A stretch of DNA of 41,304 nt from Clostridiales bacterium (lineage in GTDB: Bacteria; Bacillota; Clostridia; Oscillospirales; Oscillospiraceae). Below the pieces are notes generated by a model. That model searched no databases. It had not been told where the DNA came from and saw nothing but the letters and a program-made list of their open reading frames with translations. The translations under genes and the position numbers were made by a program. Location of the stretch: contig DYBL01000003.1 of the NCBI GenBank assembly GCA_019418625.1, positions 1 through 41,304 of the forward strand, in the 5' to 3' direction. Shown one piece after another: positions 14,941 through 20,629 of the stretch; the stretch's first letter is position 1; each line of letters opens with the position of its first letter.

Positions 14941-14946
14941 AACTTT

Positions 14947-15017
14947 GCTGTCGTTCTCGGGCGCAAGCCCCTGAACTCGACCGCCTTGAGGTGCCAGCCT
15001 CGGGGCGGTCTTTTTTT
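14947..15017 (+). ncRNA. Candidate phage small RNA, about 70 nt
   Basis: The interval between the promoter and the terminator would give a transcript of about 70 nt with no open reading frame. It has a hairpin GGGC-GCAA-GCCC with a GNRA-type loop (about 14960-14971), then the terminator hairpin GACCGCC...GGCGGTC (14979-15010) with T7. It lies antisense to the leader between the HTH gene at 15036 and the replication genes, so pairing to that transcript is one possible role. Start site is estimated from the promoter. Confidence 0.5.
14979..15017 (+). terminator. Rho-independent terminator of the small RNA
   Basis: Stem GACCGCC with inner stem GAGG/CCTC, closing GGCGGTC, followed by TTTTTTT. 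It points to the plus strand only; the minus-strand side has no T run. Confidence 0.8.
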
Positions 15018-15035
15018 ATGCTTCTTCCCATGGCG

Positions 15036-15284
15036 TCACTGCTTTACCATGGCCATCAGGTCCTCTGGCGTGAAACGCAGGATCTTCTGCACCCTGGCCA
15101 GCTCGTCCAGGCGCCAGTCACCCTTTTGCATCCGGCGGGCGATCACCTGCCGATCCAGCCCCACACGCTCGCCCAGGGCCTTCTTGGTGGGCACGCCGGC
15201 ATCGATCATCCGATGGGTGAAGATCTTCCGGGCAGTTTCCCGGCGTTCCAGCTCCGGGTCACGCCCCAGTTTTACCTTTGGCAT
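15036..15284 (-). CDS. Small HTH protein (Cro/excisionase-like regulator)
   Basis: An 82-residue protein starting MPKVKLGRDPELERRE. The helix-turn-helix is at about 37-62 (TKKALGERVGLDRQVIARRMQ), followed by GDWRLDELARVQKILRFTPED, the usual tail of short XRE domains. The ATG at 15284 follows AGAGAGG. It lies first in line upstream of the replication genes and could control early transcription. Confidence 0.75.
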   Translation of the reverse strand: MPKVKLGRDPELERRETARKIFTHRMIDAGVPTKKALGERVGLDRQVIARRMQKGDWRLDELARVQKILRFTPEDLMAMVKQ

Positions 15285-15285
15285 A

Positions 15286-15738
15286 TCAAACCTCTCTTTC
15301 TGTCGCGGCCTGCACTTCAAAGCAGACCTTGCTCAATGTACGCAGCTCCTCCAGGATCTCGTCCAGGATGGGCCGCTCCTCCGGTGTGATGATCCCGTCC
15401 TCCGCGATCCGCAGCAGCTTCCGGTCCGGGTGAGCCTCCACAAAGTCCATCACGGTGTTGTAAAGCCGCATGGCCGCCGTCTGCAGAGTCACTGGCTCCA
15501 CCGCCGGGATGATGCTGGCCGCCAACTGACTCACCAGGCGCAGATGCTCCACCGCCAGATACTGGCTGTTATAGAGCCGCACCATGGCATAGGCCAGATC
15601 GTCCGGCACCTGGGCCTCCCCGGCTTCATACCGGGCCAGCTGCCGCACGGAGCAGCTGAGCAGCTCCGCCGCCCGCTCCTGGGTGTAACCGGCCTGCTCC
15701 CGGCAGATTTTGTAAATGGTCTTGTCCGCGTCCGTCAT
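15286..15738 (-). CDS. XRE-family transcriptional regulator
   Basis: A 150-residue protein with an N-terminal XRE domain (YKICREQAGYTQERAAELLSCS, then VRQLARYEAGEAQVPDDLAYAM) and a helical C-terminal half of unknown role (RLYNTVMDFVEAHPDRKLL, EERPILDEILEEL). The ATG at 15738 has GGAGAAAAG upstream. One base separates it from the following HTH gene, so the two are probably co-transcribed. Confidence 0.82.
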   Translation of the reverse strand: MTDADKTIYKICREQAGYTQERAAELLSCSVRQLARYEAGEAQVPDDLAYAMVRLYNSQYLAVEHLRLVSQLAASIIPAVEPVTLQTAAMRLYNTVMDFVEAHPDRKLLRIAEDGIITPEERPILDEILEELRTLSKVCFEVQAATEREV

Positions 15739-15790
15739 GGTCTTTTCTCCTTCTGTGCGGTATGCTTTGGTCATCGGGTAACCTGGCGCT

Positions 15791-15988
15791 TCATGCGCCG
15801 ATGGGCTTCCGGCCCAGGATCTCGTCCACAGTGCAGCCGAAAATATCGGCCAACTTCAAAAGGTTTGCGGCGCTGGGCATAGCCGCCCCGGATTCCCATG
15901 CAGATACCGACGCCTGCTTGACGCCCATACGCTCCGCCAGCTCATATTGCCGGAGTCCGGCTGCTTCCCGAATTTTTTTAATTTCCAT
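15791..15988 (-). CDS. Cro-like XRE regulator
   Basis: A 65-residue single-domain HTH protein: MEIKKIREAAGLRQYELAER, then KQASVSAWESGAAMPSAANL and the end VDEILGRKPIGA. It is the first minus-strand gene of the early operon and is divergent from the plus-strand lysogeny arm, the position of Cro. Strong ribosome site AAGGAGGAAGAG. The palindromes at 16039-16053 and 16059-16073 between the arms are its likely operators. Confidence 0.85.
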   Translation of the reverse strand: MEIKKIREAAGLRQYELAERMGVKQASVSAWESGAAMPSAANLLKLADIFGCTVDEILGRKPIGA

Positions 15989-16011
15989 TCTCTTCCTCCT
16001 TTCCCCAATAC

Positions 16012-16073
16012 TTGAAACGCCTGTTTGGCTGTGATATTATAGTTAGTAACTATCAAATACCGTCATTGACGGT
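16012..16073 (+). promoter_or_regulatory. Divergent switch region: promoter and two palindromic operators
   Basis: Plus-strand promoter TTGAAA (16012-16017), 17-base spacer, TATTAT (16035-16040). Palindrome ATAGTTA-G-TAACTAT (16039-16053) overlaps the -10; a second, ACCGTCA-T-TGACGGT (16059-16073), follows. Both have odd length with one central base. On the minus strand the first overlaps a TATAAT, but no good -35 is seen there. Confidence 0.65.
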
Positions 16074-16087
16074 GATGGGGTGATGAT

Positions 16088-16459
16088 TTGAAGCTCAACG
16101 AAGAAGATTGCATTGTACTGGAAGAAGCTCTAATCAATCTATTGGCCCAAACACAGGAAAGCGCTCCGTATTTCAGATACACTCCTGGGGAAAAGGTGAC
16201 TGCACTTATTTTTTCAATCGCTTCTGCCAGGAAAAAGCTGAAACTGATTCGCGAGGAACACAGTCAAGACTTTTCCGATCAAGAGTTAAAAGCAATGTAC
16301 TGGGCGGTCTTGGATACGAGAGACGAGGCCAGAGCGTTTCTTTCGGAAACTCCGCTTTCAGATCCAGGACACGATGATGCAGTCTCTGTACAACGGCTCT
16401 GCAATCGCTTGCTGAAAAAGTTCCCGGATTCCCTTCGTATGGGCAATATTGAACTCTAA
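16088..16459 (+). CDS. Hypothetical protein of the lysogeny arm
   Basis: A 123-residue helical protein, TTG start at 16088 behind GGGGTGATGA. It opens MKLNEEDCIVLEEALINLLA and has a charged central helix (SARKKLKLIREEHSQDFSD) and a C-terminal part VQRLCNRLLKKFPDSLRMGN. It is the first plus-strand gene after the divergent operators. A shorter frame on the other strand (16206-16523) is also open and has a ribosome site, but its composition looks less protein-like. Function unknown. Confidence 0.6.
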   Translation: MKLNEEDCIVLEEALINLLAQTQESAPYFRYTPGEKVTALIFSIASARKKLKLIREEHSQDFSDQELKAMYWAVLDTRDEARAFLSETPLSDPGHDDAVSVQRLCNRLLKKFPDSLRMGNIEL

Positions 16460-16559
16460 ATGTTTGCCGTGATCCGCTGAACATCGTAAGTAGGCGCCAC
16501 TCCATCTTGCTGAGTGGAGACATCCTCTTCCCTCCCTCCTTTCTGCCTTGCGGCTTAGC

Positions 16560-16613
16560 TTGTATTTGTTTAGCTTGTGGTTATACTGTAATCGCAATTT
16601 CTTAAATTGTCAA
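16560..16613. promoter_or_regulatory. Face-to-face promoters upstream of the XRE repressor
   Basis: Plus strand: TTGTAT (16560-16565), 16-base spacer, TATACT (16582-16587), serving the repressor gene at 16699. Minus strand: TTGACA (16613-16608), 17-base spacer, TACAGT (16590-16585), which would fire through the 16088-16459 gene in antisense. The two -10 boxes overlap. The rest of the interval 16460-16698 is AT-rich, with no gene seen on the plus strand. Confidence 0.5.
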
Positions 16614-16698
16614 CGATATAAATTCAATTTTTTAATTTCTGTTCAATGCTCACAAATTCAAAAACTGCGATTTGTGTACATTTGTGGAGGTGTTGCCA

Positions 16699-17043
16699 TT
16701 GGGCACTGCGGAGCGCATCTTCGATTTGGTAGATGCAAAATACAAAGAGCAACGCGATTTTGCAAAAGCTATCGGCGTATCAGCGTCTATGGTAAGCCAA
16801 TGGCGCATGGGAATAACAAAGTCTTATACCCGCCGCCTGCCCCAGATCGCCGAGGCCCTGGGCACTACCACGGAGTACCTGCTCACCGGCAAAAAAGAAC
16901 CCGCCGGCCAGCAGGCCGACGGGAAGCAGGAAGAGTTTATGCAGCTGTACCAGCAGCTCACGCCCCAGGAACAGGCGTTTTTTCTAAGCCAGCTGCGAGG
17001 CTACGTAAAAGATCGAGGAACATCGTCTGCTCCTCAGGAGTGA
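16699..17043 (+). CDS. XRE-family phage repressor (CI-like)
   Basis: A 114-residue protein with TTG start at 16699, GGAGGTG upstream. The HTH domain is at about 15-65 (DFAKAIGVSASMVSQWRMGI, then LPQIAEALGTTTEYLLTGKK). A short linker and the helix QLTPQEQAFFLSQLRGY follow, a common oligomerisation tail. Located in the lysogeny arm with the integrase, it is the best candidate for the maintenance repressor. Its last 86 bases overlap, tail to tail, a small gene on the other strand. Confidence 0.78.
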   Translation: MGTAERIFDLVDAKYKEQRDFAKAIGVSASMVSQWRMGITKSYTRRLPQIAEALGTTTEYLLTGKKEPAGQQADGKQEEFMQLYQQLTPQEQAFFLSQLRGYVKDRGTSSAPQE

Positions 17044-17092
17044 GCTGGTCAAACAGCTCAAGGGCTTCTGTGAGCCGGTCATTCTGCGCCAT
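16958..17092 (-). CDS. 44-residue antisense protein that mimics the repressor tail
   Basis: ATG at 17092 has an excellent ribosome site (AAGGAGG, seven bases upstream). The product begins MAQNDRLTEALELFDQLTPE and continues EQTMFLDLLRSLAA, sharing the pattern LxxQLTPxEQxxFLxxLR with the end of the repressor encoded on the opposite strand. The two coding ends overlap by 86 bases because the DNA is an imperfect inverted repeat (arms 16954-16977 and 17024-17047, about 19 of 24 bases matching). No HTH is present, so it might form mixed oligomers with the repressor; that is inference. Confidence 0.5.
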   Translation of the reverse strand: MAQNDRLTEALELFDQLTPEEQTMFLDLLRSLAAGLEKTPVPGA

Positions 17093-17163
17093 GGAAGATC
17101 CTCCTTTTCCGGCTCATGCCGGGCGTCTCCGCCGTTGGGCGGTCTACCCAGTAGCACCCAGAC

Positions 17164-17190
17164 AAAAAAACGTGCACGCCTGCGTGCATC
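17164..17190 (-). terminator. Possible minus-strand terminator
   Basis: Read leftwards: stem TGCACGC/GCGTGCA with a very short loop, then G and T7. It would stop transcription coming from the right before the antisense gene at 16958-17092. The tight loop makes it uncertain. Confidence 0.4.
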
Positions 17191-17201
17191 AAAAATAAAA
17201 A

Positions 17202-17218
17202 ATGTCCGATTCGGACAC
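17202..17218. repeat. Phage 17-bp palindrome, copy 5
   Basis: ATGTCCGATTCGGACAC: the inner 15 bases are a perfect dyad, the outermost base differs. It ends 16 bases before the SAP-domain gene ATG and is followed at once by AAGGAG. Confidence 0.85.
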
Positions 17219-17234
17219 AAGGAGAGAAACAGCC

Positions 17235-17912
17235 ATGGGGCTATTTGCAAATTTGTTTAATCGCCCACCAAAGCTCGATGTTTACGATTTGCTATACATT
17301 TACATGCGGCATGGAACCCCCTGGGGGATGCAGCCGTTGACTTGGAATATGAAAAATTGTTTTGATCGTCACGATTTTTCAAAACAATGGGATCGTGTTT
17401 CAGCACTGGGCCTCATCCAGCCTGCCGAAGCGCCTGACCGTCTGACGTTCGCCACCATCGAAGAATTACGTCCTTTCCTGGAACAGTTTAACTTAAAAAA
17501 GGCCGGAACAAAGGCCGTGTTAATTCAGCAGCTTATGGACAGCGGACATGGGGCAGAGGTTGCGGGAATGCTCCCTCAAGCAGTCGGATTGACGGATGCT
17601 GGAAAAAGCCTTCTTGCAAAGCATGATTATATTCCTTACGTGGTCAAGCGCTGCAAGGAAATTCCGTGCGGATATGAAAAAATGTTTGCCAAGCGGGAAC
17701 GGGACGAATCTTCCAATAAATATGAGATCGTCCTGTTCGGGCTAAATGAAGAGGCTTTTTACACAGATAGCTGTTATGATGAAGAGGACAAAGCGTATGC
17801 CAGGGATTGCCGAAAAGAGGCTAAGGGGGAGTATCGCGATTTTGTAAAATCTGTGGCGTCTGACGCCAAAGCAGACGGCATCGCCATCGACGTAAGCAGG
17901 TATCTCAACTGA
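17235..17912 (+). CDS. SAP-domain protein, prophage accessory gene
   Basis: A 225-residue protein. Residues about 70-105 (FATIEELRPFLEQFNLKKAG then TKAVLIQQLMD) fit the SAP DNA-binding motif. The N-terminal part (MGLFANLFNRPPKLDVYDLL, then a Trp-rich segment) and the C-terminal Asp/Lys-rich half are not recognised. The region has lower GC and a different codon style from the early operon, as for late-acquired lysogeny cargo. ATG at 17235; the frame is also open back to 17202 (MSDSDTRRE) through the palindrome. Possible role in host-phage defence or DNA processing is inference. Confidence 0.7.
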   Translation: MGLFANLFNRPPKLDVYDLLYIYMRHGTPWGMQPLTWNMKNCFDRHDFSKQWDRVSALGLIQPAEAPDRLTFATIEELRPFLEQFNLKKAGTKAVLIQQLMDSGHGAEVAGMLPQAVGLTDAGKSLLAKHDYIPYVVKRCKEIPCGYEKMFAKRERDESSNKYEIVLFGLNEEAFYTDSCYDEEDKAYARDCRKEAKGEYRDFVKSVASDAKADGIAIDVSRYLN

Positions 17913-17953
17913 TCCGCACTTATTTCCCGCCAGCGTGCGGATAAAAAATAAAC

Positions 17954-17970
17954 GTGTCCGAATCGGACAC
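17954..17970. repeat. Phage 17-bp palindrome, copy 6
   Basis: GTGTCCGAATCGGACAC, perfect. It ends 13 bases before the TerB/BRCT gene ATG; the leader AAGGAGAGA after it is nearly identical to that of copy 5. Confidence 0.85.
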
Positions 17971-17983
17971 AAGGAGAGAGAAA

Positions 17984-18901
17984 ATGAAAGAGATGGAAGA
18001 GTATAGGGCTTTTACTACACCAGCCGAGCTGCATAAAGCCGTGAACACCCTGCGTGGGATCGTGGCCGGGATCAACTCCGACGCATCCGTCGAAAACTCG
18101 GAAATCCAGGAGCTAACGCACTGGTGCCAGCTTCACGCGCACCTGCGGGATCGCCATCCATTTTCTGAAATTATTCCCGTAGTGGAAAAAGCCTGTGAGG
18201 ACGGTGTCATCACCGAGGACGAATCCAAGGATATTCTCTGGTTGTGCAACAATTTTGCTGACAGCAATTCCTATTACGACGCCATAACTTCCTCTATTCA
18301 GTTTCTTTCAGGTATGATACATGGAATTATGGCAGACGGAGAGCTGAGTGACCGAGAGATCCAGGCATTAAAATCCTGGATGAGCGCGAACGCTTTTCTT
18401 GCCGGGACATATCCGTTTGACGAAATCAACAGTCTGCTCTGTGCTGTGCTTGCCGACAACGTCATTACCACGGAAGAGCGCGAGCAGCTCATGGCCTTTT
18501 TCGGAAACATCATTGAGTTCAAGGAATCTTTCAATCTGAATGAAGGCGATTTCAAGGCGCTGCAAGAAAAATACAGCATTGGCGGTGTCTGTGCTGTTTG
18601 CCCTGAAATCTCGTTTAAAAATAAGGTTTTTTGCTTCACGGGAGAGTCCTATCGTGCAAAGCGGAACGTAATGGCGGATGCTGTGAGAGCGTTTGGCGGG
18701 ATCGCCCGTTCTACCGTCAGTGCAAAGACCGACTATCTGATCGTTGGCAACGCCGGCAATCCATGCTGGGCCTATGCCTGCTATGGCCGAAAAATTGAAG
18801 AAGCCATGCAACTTCGTAAAGATGGCGCCAAAGTGATCATTGTCAATGAAACTGACTTCTGGGACGCAGTGGACGATGCGAATGCAGGCATTTCCGACTG
18901 A
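17984..18901 (+). CDS. TerB-like repeat and BRCT-domain protein, prophage accessory gene
   Basis: A 305-residue protein. Two similar helical units, about residues 12-95 and 100-185, repeat the pattern ADGxL/VxxxEIQxL...P..EI....AxxxNVITxEER (for example IMADGELSDREIQALKSW and LADNVITTEEREQLMAFF), as in TerB-type domains. The C-terminal part (about 212-300) is a BRCT domain like that of bacterial DNA ligase: KVFCFTGESYRAKRNVMADA, then GGIARSTVSAKTDYLIVG and the end DAVDDAN. Such proteins bind DNA ends or phosphopeptides; what this one does is not known. It and the SAP gene share the same leader design and precede the integrase. Confidence 0.8.
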   Translation: MKEMEEYRAFTTPAELHKAVNTLRGIVAGINSDASVENSEIQELTHWCQLHAHLRDRHPFSEIIPVVEKACEDGVITEDESKDILWLCNNFADSNSYYDAITSSIQFLSGMIHGIMADGELSDREIQALKSWMSANAFLAGTYPFDEINSLLCAVLADNVITTEEREQLMAFFGNIIEFKESFNLNEGDFKALQEKYSIGGVCAVCPEISFKNKVFCFTGESYRAKRNVMADAVRAFGGIARSTVSAKTDYLIVGNAGNPCWAYACYGRKIEEAMQLRKDGAKVIIVNETDFWDAVDDANAGISD

Positions 18902-18929
18902 AAATTATCCATAATATGCAAACTAAAAA

Positions 18930-18953
18930 GCCGCCCTTGGCGGGCGGCTTTTT
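18930..18953 (+). terminator. Rho-independent terminator after the TerB/BRCT gene
   Basis: Stem GCCGCCC, loop TTGGC, stem GGGCGGC, then T5, preceded by an A5 run that extends the stem. It separates the accessory genes from the integrase. Confidence 0.88.
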
Positions 18954-19001
18954 CTTAACGGTTTAATCGAACAAATGTTTTATTTATAGAAAGGGGCGGC
19001 A

Positions 19002-20051
19002 ATGAAACTCCCGAAGCCGAAGAAAACGCCAGCCGGAAAATGGTACATCCAGCTGATGGTGGATGGGCATCGCTACAACGGCACCTTTGACACACCTGAA
19101 GCGGCATCCTACTGGGCCGCCGGGCTCAAGACCCGCCTGGCTGAAGATGCGCGCTCTCCCCTGCAGCTGTCCGTTTCTGACGCTATGCAGCGTTACATTG
19201 ACCTGAAAACGCCGGTGCTCTCTCCCTCCACGATCCGGGGGTATAATCACATCCGCGAGGCGCTGGGCCCGCTGGAAAACGTCCAGCTGAACCAACTGAA
19301 CCAGGAGCAGGTGCAGCGATGGGTTGGGTGGATGGTTCGGGAGGGAAAATCCCCCAAGTCGGTGGCAAACGCCCACGGCCTCCTCTCCGCTGTTGTAGGA
19401 GAATACCTTCCGACGCTGACATTGCGGACCCGCCTGCCCCAGAAGGTCAGGCAGGAGATCCAAATCCCCACGGAGGATGAGATCCGCCGTCTGCTGGAGG
19501 CAGCCCGGGGAACCCGCTATGAGCTGCCCATCTGCCTGGCCGTGTTCTTGGGGCTCCGTCAGTCGGAGATCCTGGGCCTGCGCTGGGAGGATATCTCCGG
19601 AGACACCATTACCATCCGCCGCGCCATGGTGGTGGGTGACGACGGGCCAGTGGAGAAGGGCACCAAAACCACCAGCGGCACCCGCCGGGTGCATCTCCCC
19701 GCCCATGTGGCGGCCCTCCTGGCCGCGCAGCCGCGAAAGGGGGATCATATCACCACCCTCAGCGGAAAGGCCGTGTACAGCGGTTTCTGTCGGCTCTGCG
19801 ACAAGGCCGGTCTGCCCCACTATCGCTTTCACGATCTGCGGCACTTCAATGCCTCGCTGATGCTGGCCACCGGGCTGCCGGACAAGTACGCCATGAAGCG
19901 CATGGGCCACGCCACCAACAACATGCTTAAGACCGTCTACCAGCACACCATCAAGGAGCGGGAGGCTGCTTACGATGCCGCCATGGACAAGGCACTGGAC
20001 AAATTGCTATCCCCGCCGGAAAAAAGTGAAAATAAAAGTGAAAAAGAGTGA
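19002..20051 (+). CDS. int: Tyrosine site-specific integrase
   Basis: Integrates and excises the phage. The 349-residue protein has an N-terminal arm-binding part (GKWYIQLMVDGHRYNGTF), a core-binding helical domain (about 55-150) and the catalytic domain with Arg186 in GLRQSEILGLRW, Lys222 in GTKTTSGTRR, His277/Arg280 in FHDLRHF, His303 in MGHATNNM and nucleophile Tyr313 in VYQHT. All the expected residues are present. It ends about 120 bases from the 3' end of ssrA, its likely attachment site. ATG at 19002 is preceded by AAAGGGG. Confidence 0.95.
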   Translation: MKLPKPKKTPAGKWYIQLMVDGHRYNGTFDTPEAASYWAAGLKTRLAEDARSPLQLSVSDAMQRYIDLKTPVLSPSTIRGYNHIREALGPLENVQLNQLNQEQVQRWVGWMVREGKSPKSVANAHGLLSAVVGEYLPTLTLRTRLPQKVRQEIQIPTEDEIRRLLEAARGTRYELPICLAVFLGLRQSEILGLRWEDISGDTITIRRAMVVGDDGPVEKGTKTTSGTRRVHLPAHVAALLAAQPRKGDHITTLSGKAVYSGFCRLCDKAGLPHYRFHDLRHFNASLMLATGLPDKYAMKRMGHATNNMLKTVYQHTIKEREAAYDAAMDKALDKLLSPPEKSENKSEKE

Positions 20052-20130
20052 AATTTACGTGGTCATGATGCGTTAGAATTAACCCGTAAAGTTTATAGAG
20101 AAATCACCGCAAACCCTTGCGGCACAAAGG

Positions 20131-20170
20131 AAAAAGCCCGGAGCCTTGCAACTGCAAGGCTCCGGGCTTT
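20131..20170 (-). terminator. Bidirectional hairpin, terminator of ssrA
   Basis: A long stem (AAAGCCCGGAGCCTTGCA pairing with TGCAAGGCTCCGGGCTTT) directly behind the tmRNA 3' end. On the minus strand it is followed by T5, so it ends ssrA; on the plus strand only three Ts follow, which could still weakly stop integrase transcripts. Confidence 0.8.
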
Positions 20171-20200
20171 GGTGGAGGTGGGGGGAGTTGAACCCCCGTC
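20160..20200. other. Likely phage attachment junction in the 3' end of ssrA
   Basis: The integrase gene points at and almost touches the 3' end of ssrA, a classic integration target for tyrosine recombinases. The T arm and acceptor strand of the tmRNA are intact here, as when the phage att core restores the gene. The second copy of the core should be at the other prophage end, outside the window, so exact limits cannot be seen. Confidence 0.5.
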
Positions 20201-20532
20201 CGAAAGCACTTTAACGGGATTTTCTCCGGGCGCAGACGATTATTGCGGGAGTCTTACTCCCTGTTCCCCTTCCAGATGGCAAACCGTCACGCCATCAGGT
20301 CAGGTGAGCTTCATGATGTGTGGCGCAGGCAAAGCTTACTGCACGCACATTTACCGCTAAACGACGCCCTCCCCGGCTCGCGGTCCTTCCGGGTCGGACG
20401 GCTGCCTTTAATTAGGCAGCAACAGCAACAGTGTTGTTGTTATTTAATTTATAAATTGCCCGTTTTATGGCGGTCAGGCGCCGCCGCCCGCTGATCCCGC
20501 CTCCATACCCCCGTCGAAACCGGTACACCCCC
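20170..20532 (-). ncRNA. ssrA: tmRNA (transfer-messenger RNA)
   Basis: Rescues stalled ribosomes with SmpB and tags the peptide for proteolysis. The 5' end GGGGGTGTACCGGTTTCGAC and the 3' end CACCTCCACCA pair as a 7-bp acceptor stem (one G-U), CCA is encoded, and the T arm GGGGGTTCAACTCCCCC is intact. The tag reading frame is at about 20,412-20,444 and reads ...NNNNTVAVAA then TAA, a usual degradation tail. Length is 363 nt. smpB lies nearby on the same strand. The prophage sits against its 3' end. Confidence 0.93.
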
Positions 20533-20580
20533 ATATGGGCGTCTCCCGCCGTGCGGCTGGATGGCGCGGAATACTCTTTT

Positions 20581-20622
20581 GGAATTGTAACATACTTCCC
20601 GGGGGAAGTATGTTACAATTCC
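20581..20622. repeat. 42-bp perfect palindrome between ssrA and the dehydrogenase gene
   Basis: Arms of 20 bases, GGAATTGTAACATACTTCCC and its exact complement, around a two-base centre. No T run follows on either strand. It lies just after the dehydrogenase stop (20,630) and before ssrA, so it may be an unusual terminator, an RNA-stabilising hairpin or a protein site. Confidence 0.75.
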
Positions 20623-20629
20623 ATGAAAT

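Noticed and set aside
14876..15031. Upstream extension of the 30-residue micropeptide frame to 15031
   Set aside because: It runs through the small RNA and its terminator; the ribosome site supports the ATG at 14875.
16206..16523. A 105-codon minus-strand frame with a fair ribosome site, opposite the gene at 16088-16459
   Set aside because: The plus-strand product looks more like a real protein and is placed behind a good promoter. The minus frame was kept only as a possible antisense transcript.
20170..20532. Considered as a tRNA or a protein gene on the plus strand (20169-20360)
   Set aside because: The acceptor stem, T arm, encoded CCA and the tag reading frame identify it as tmRNA on the minus strand.
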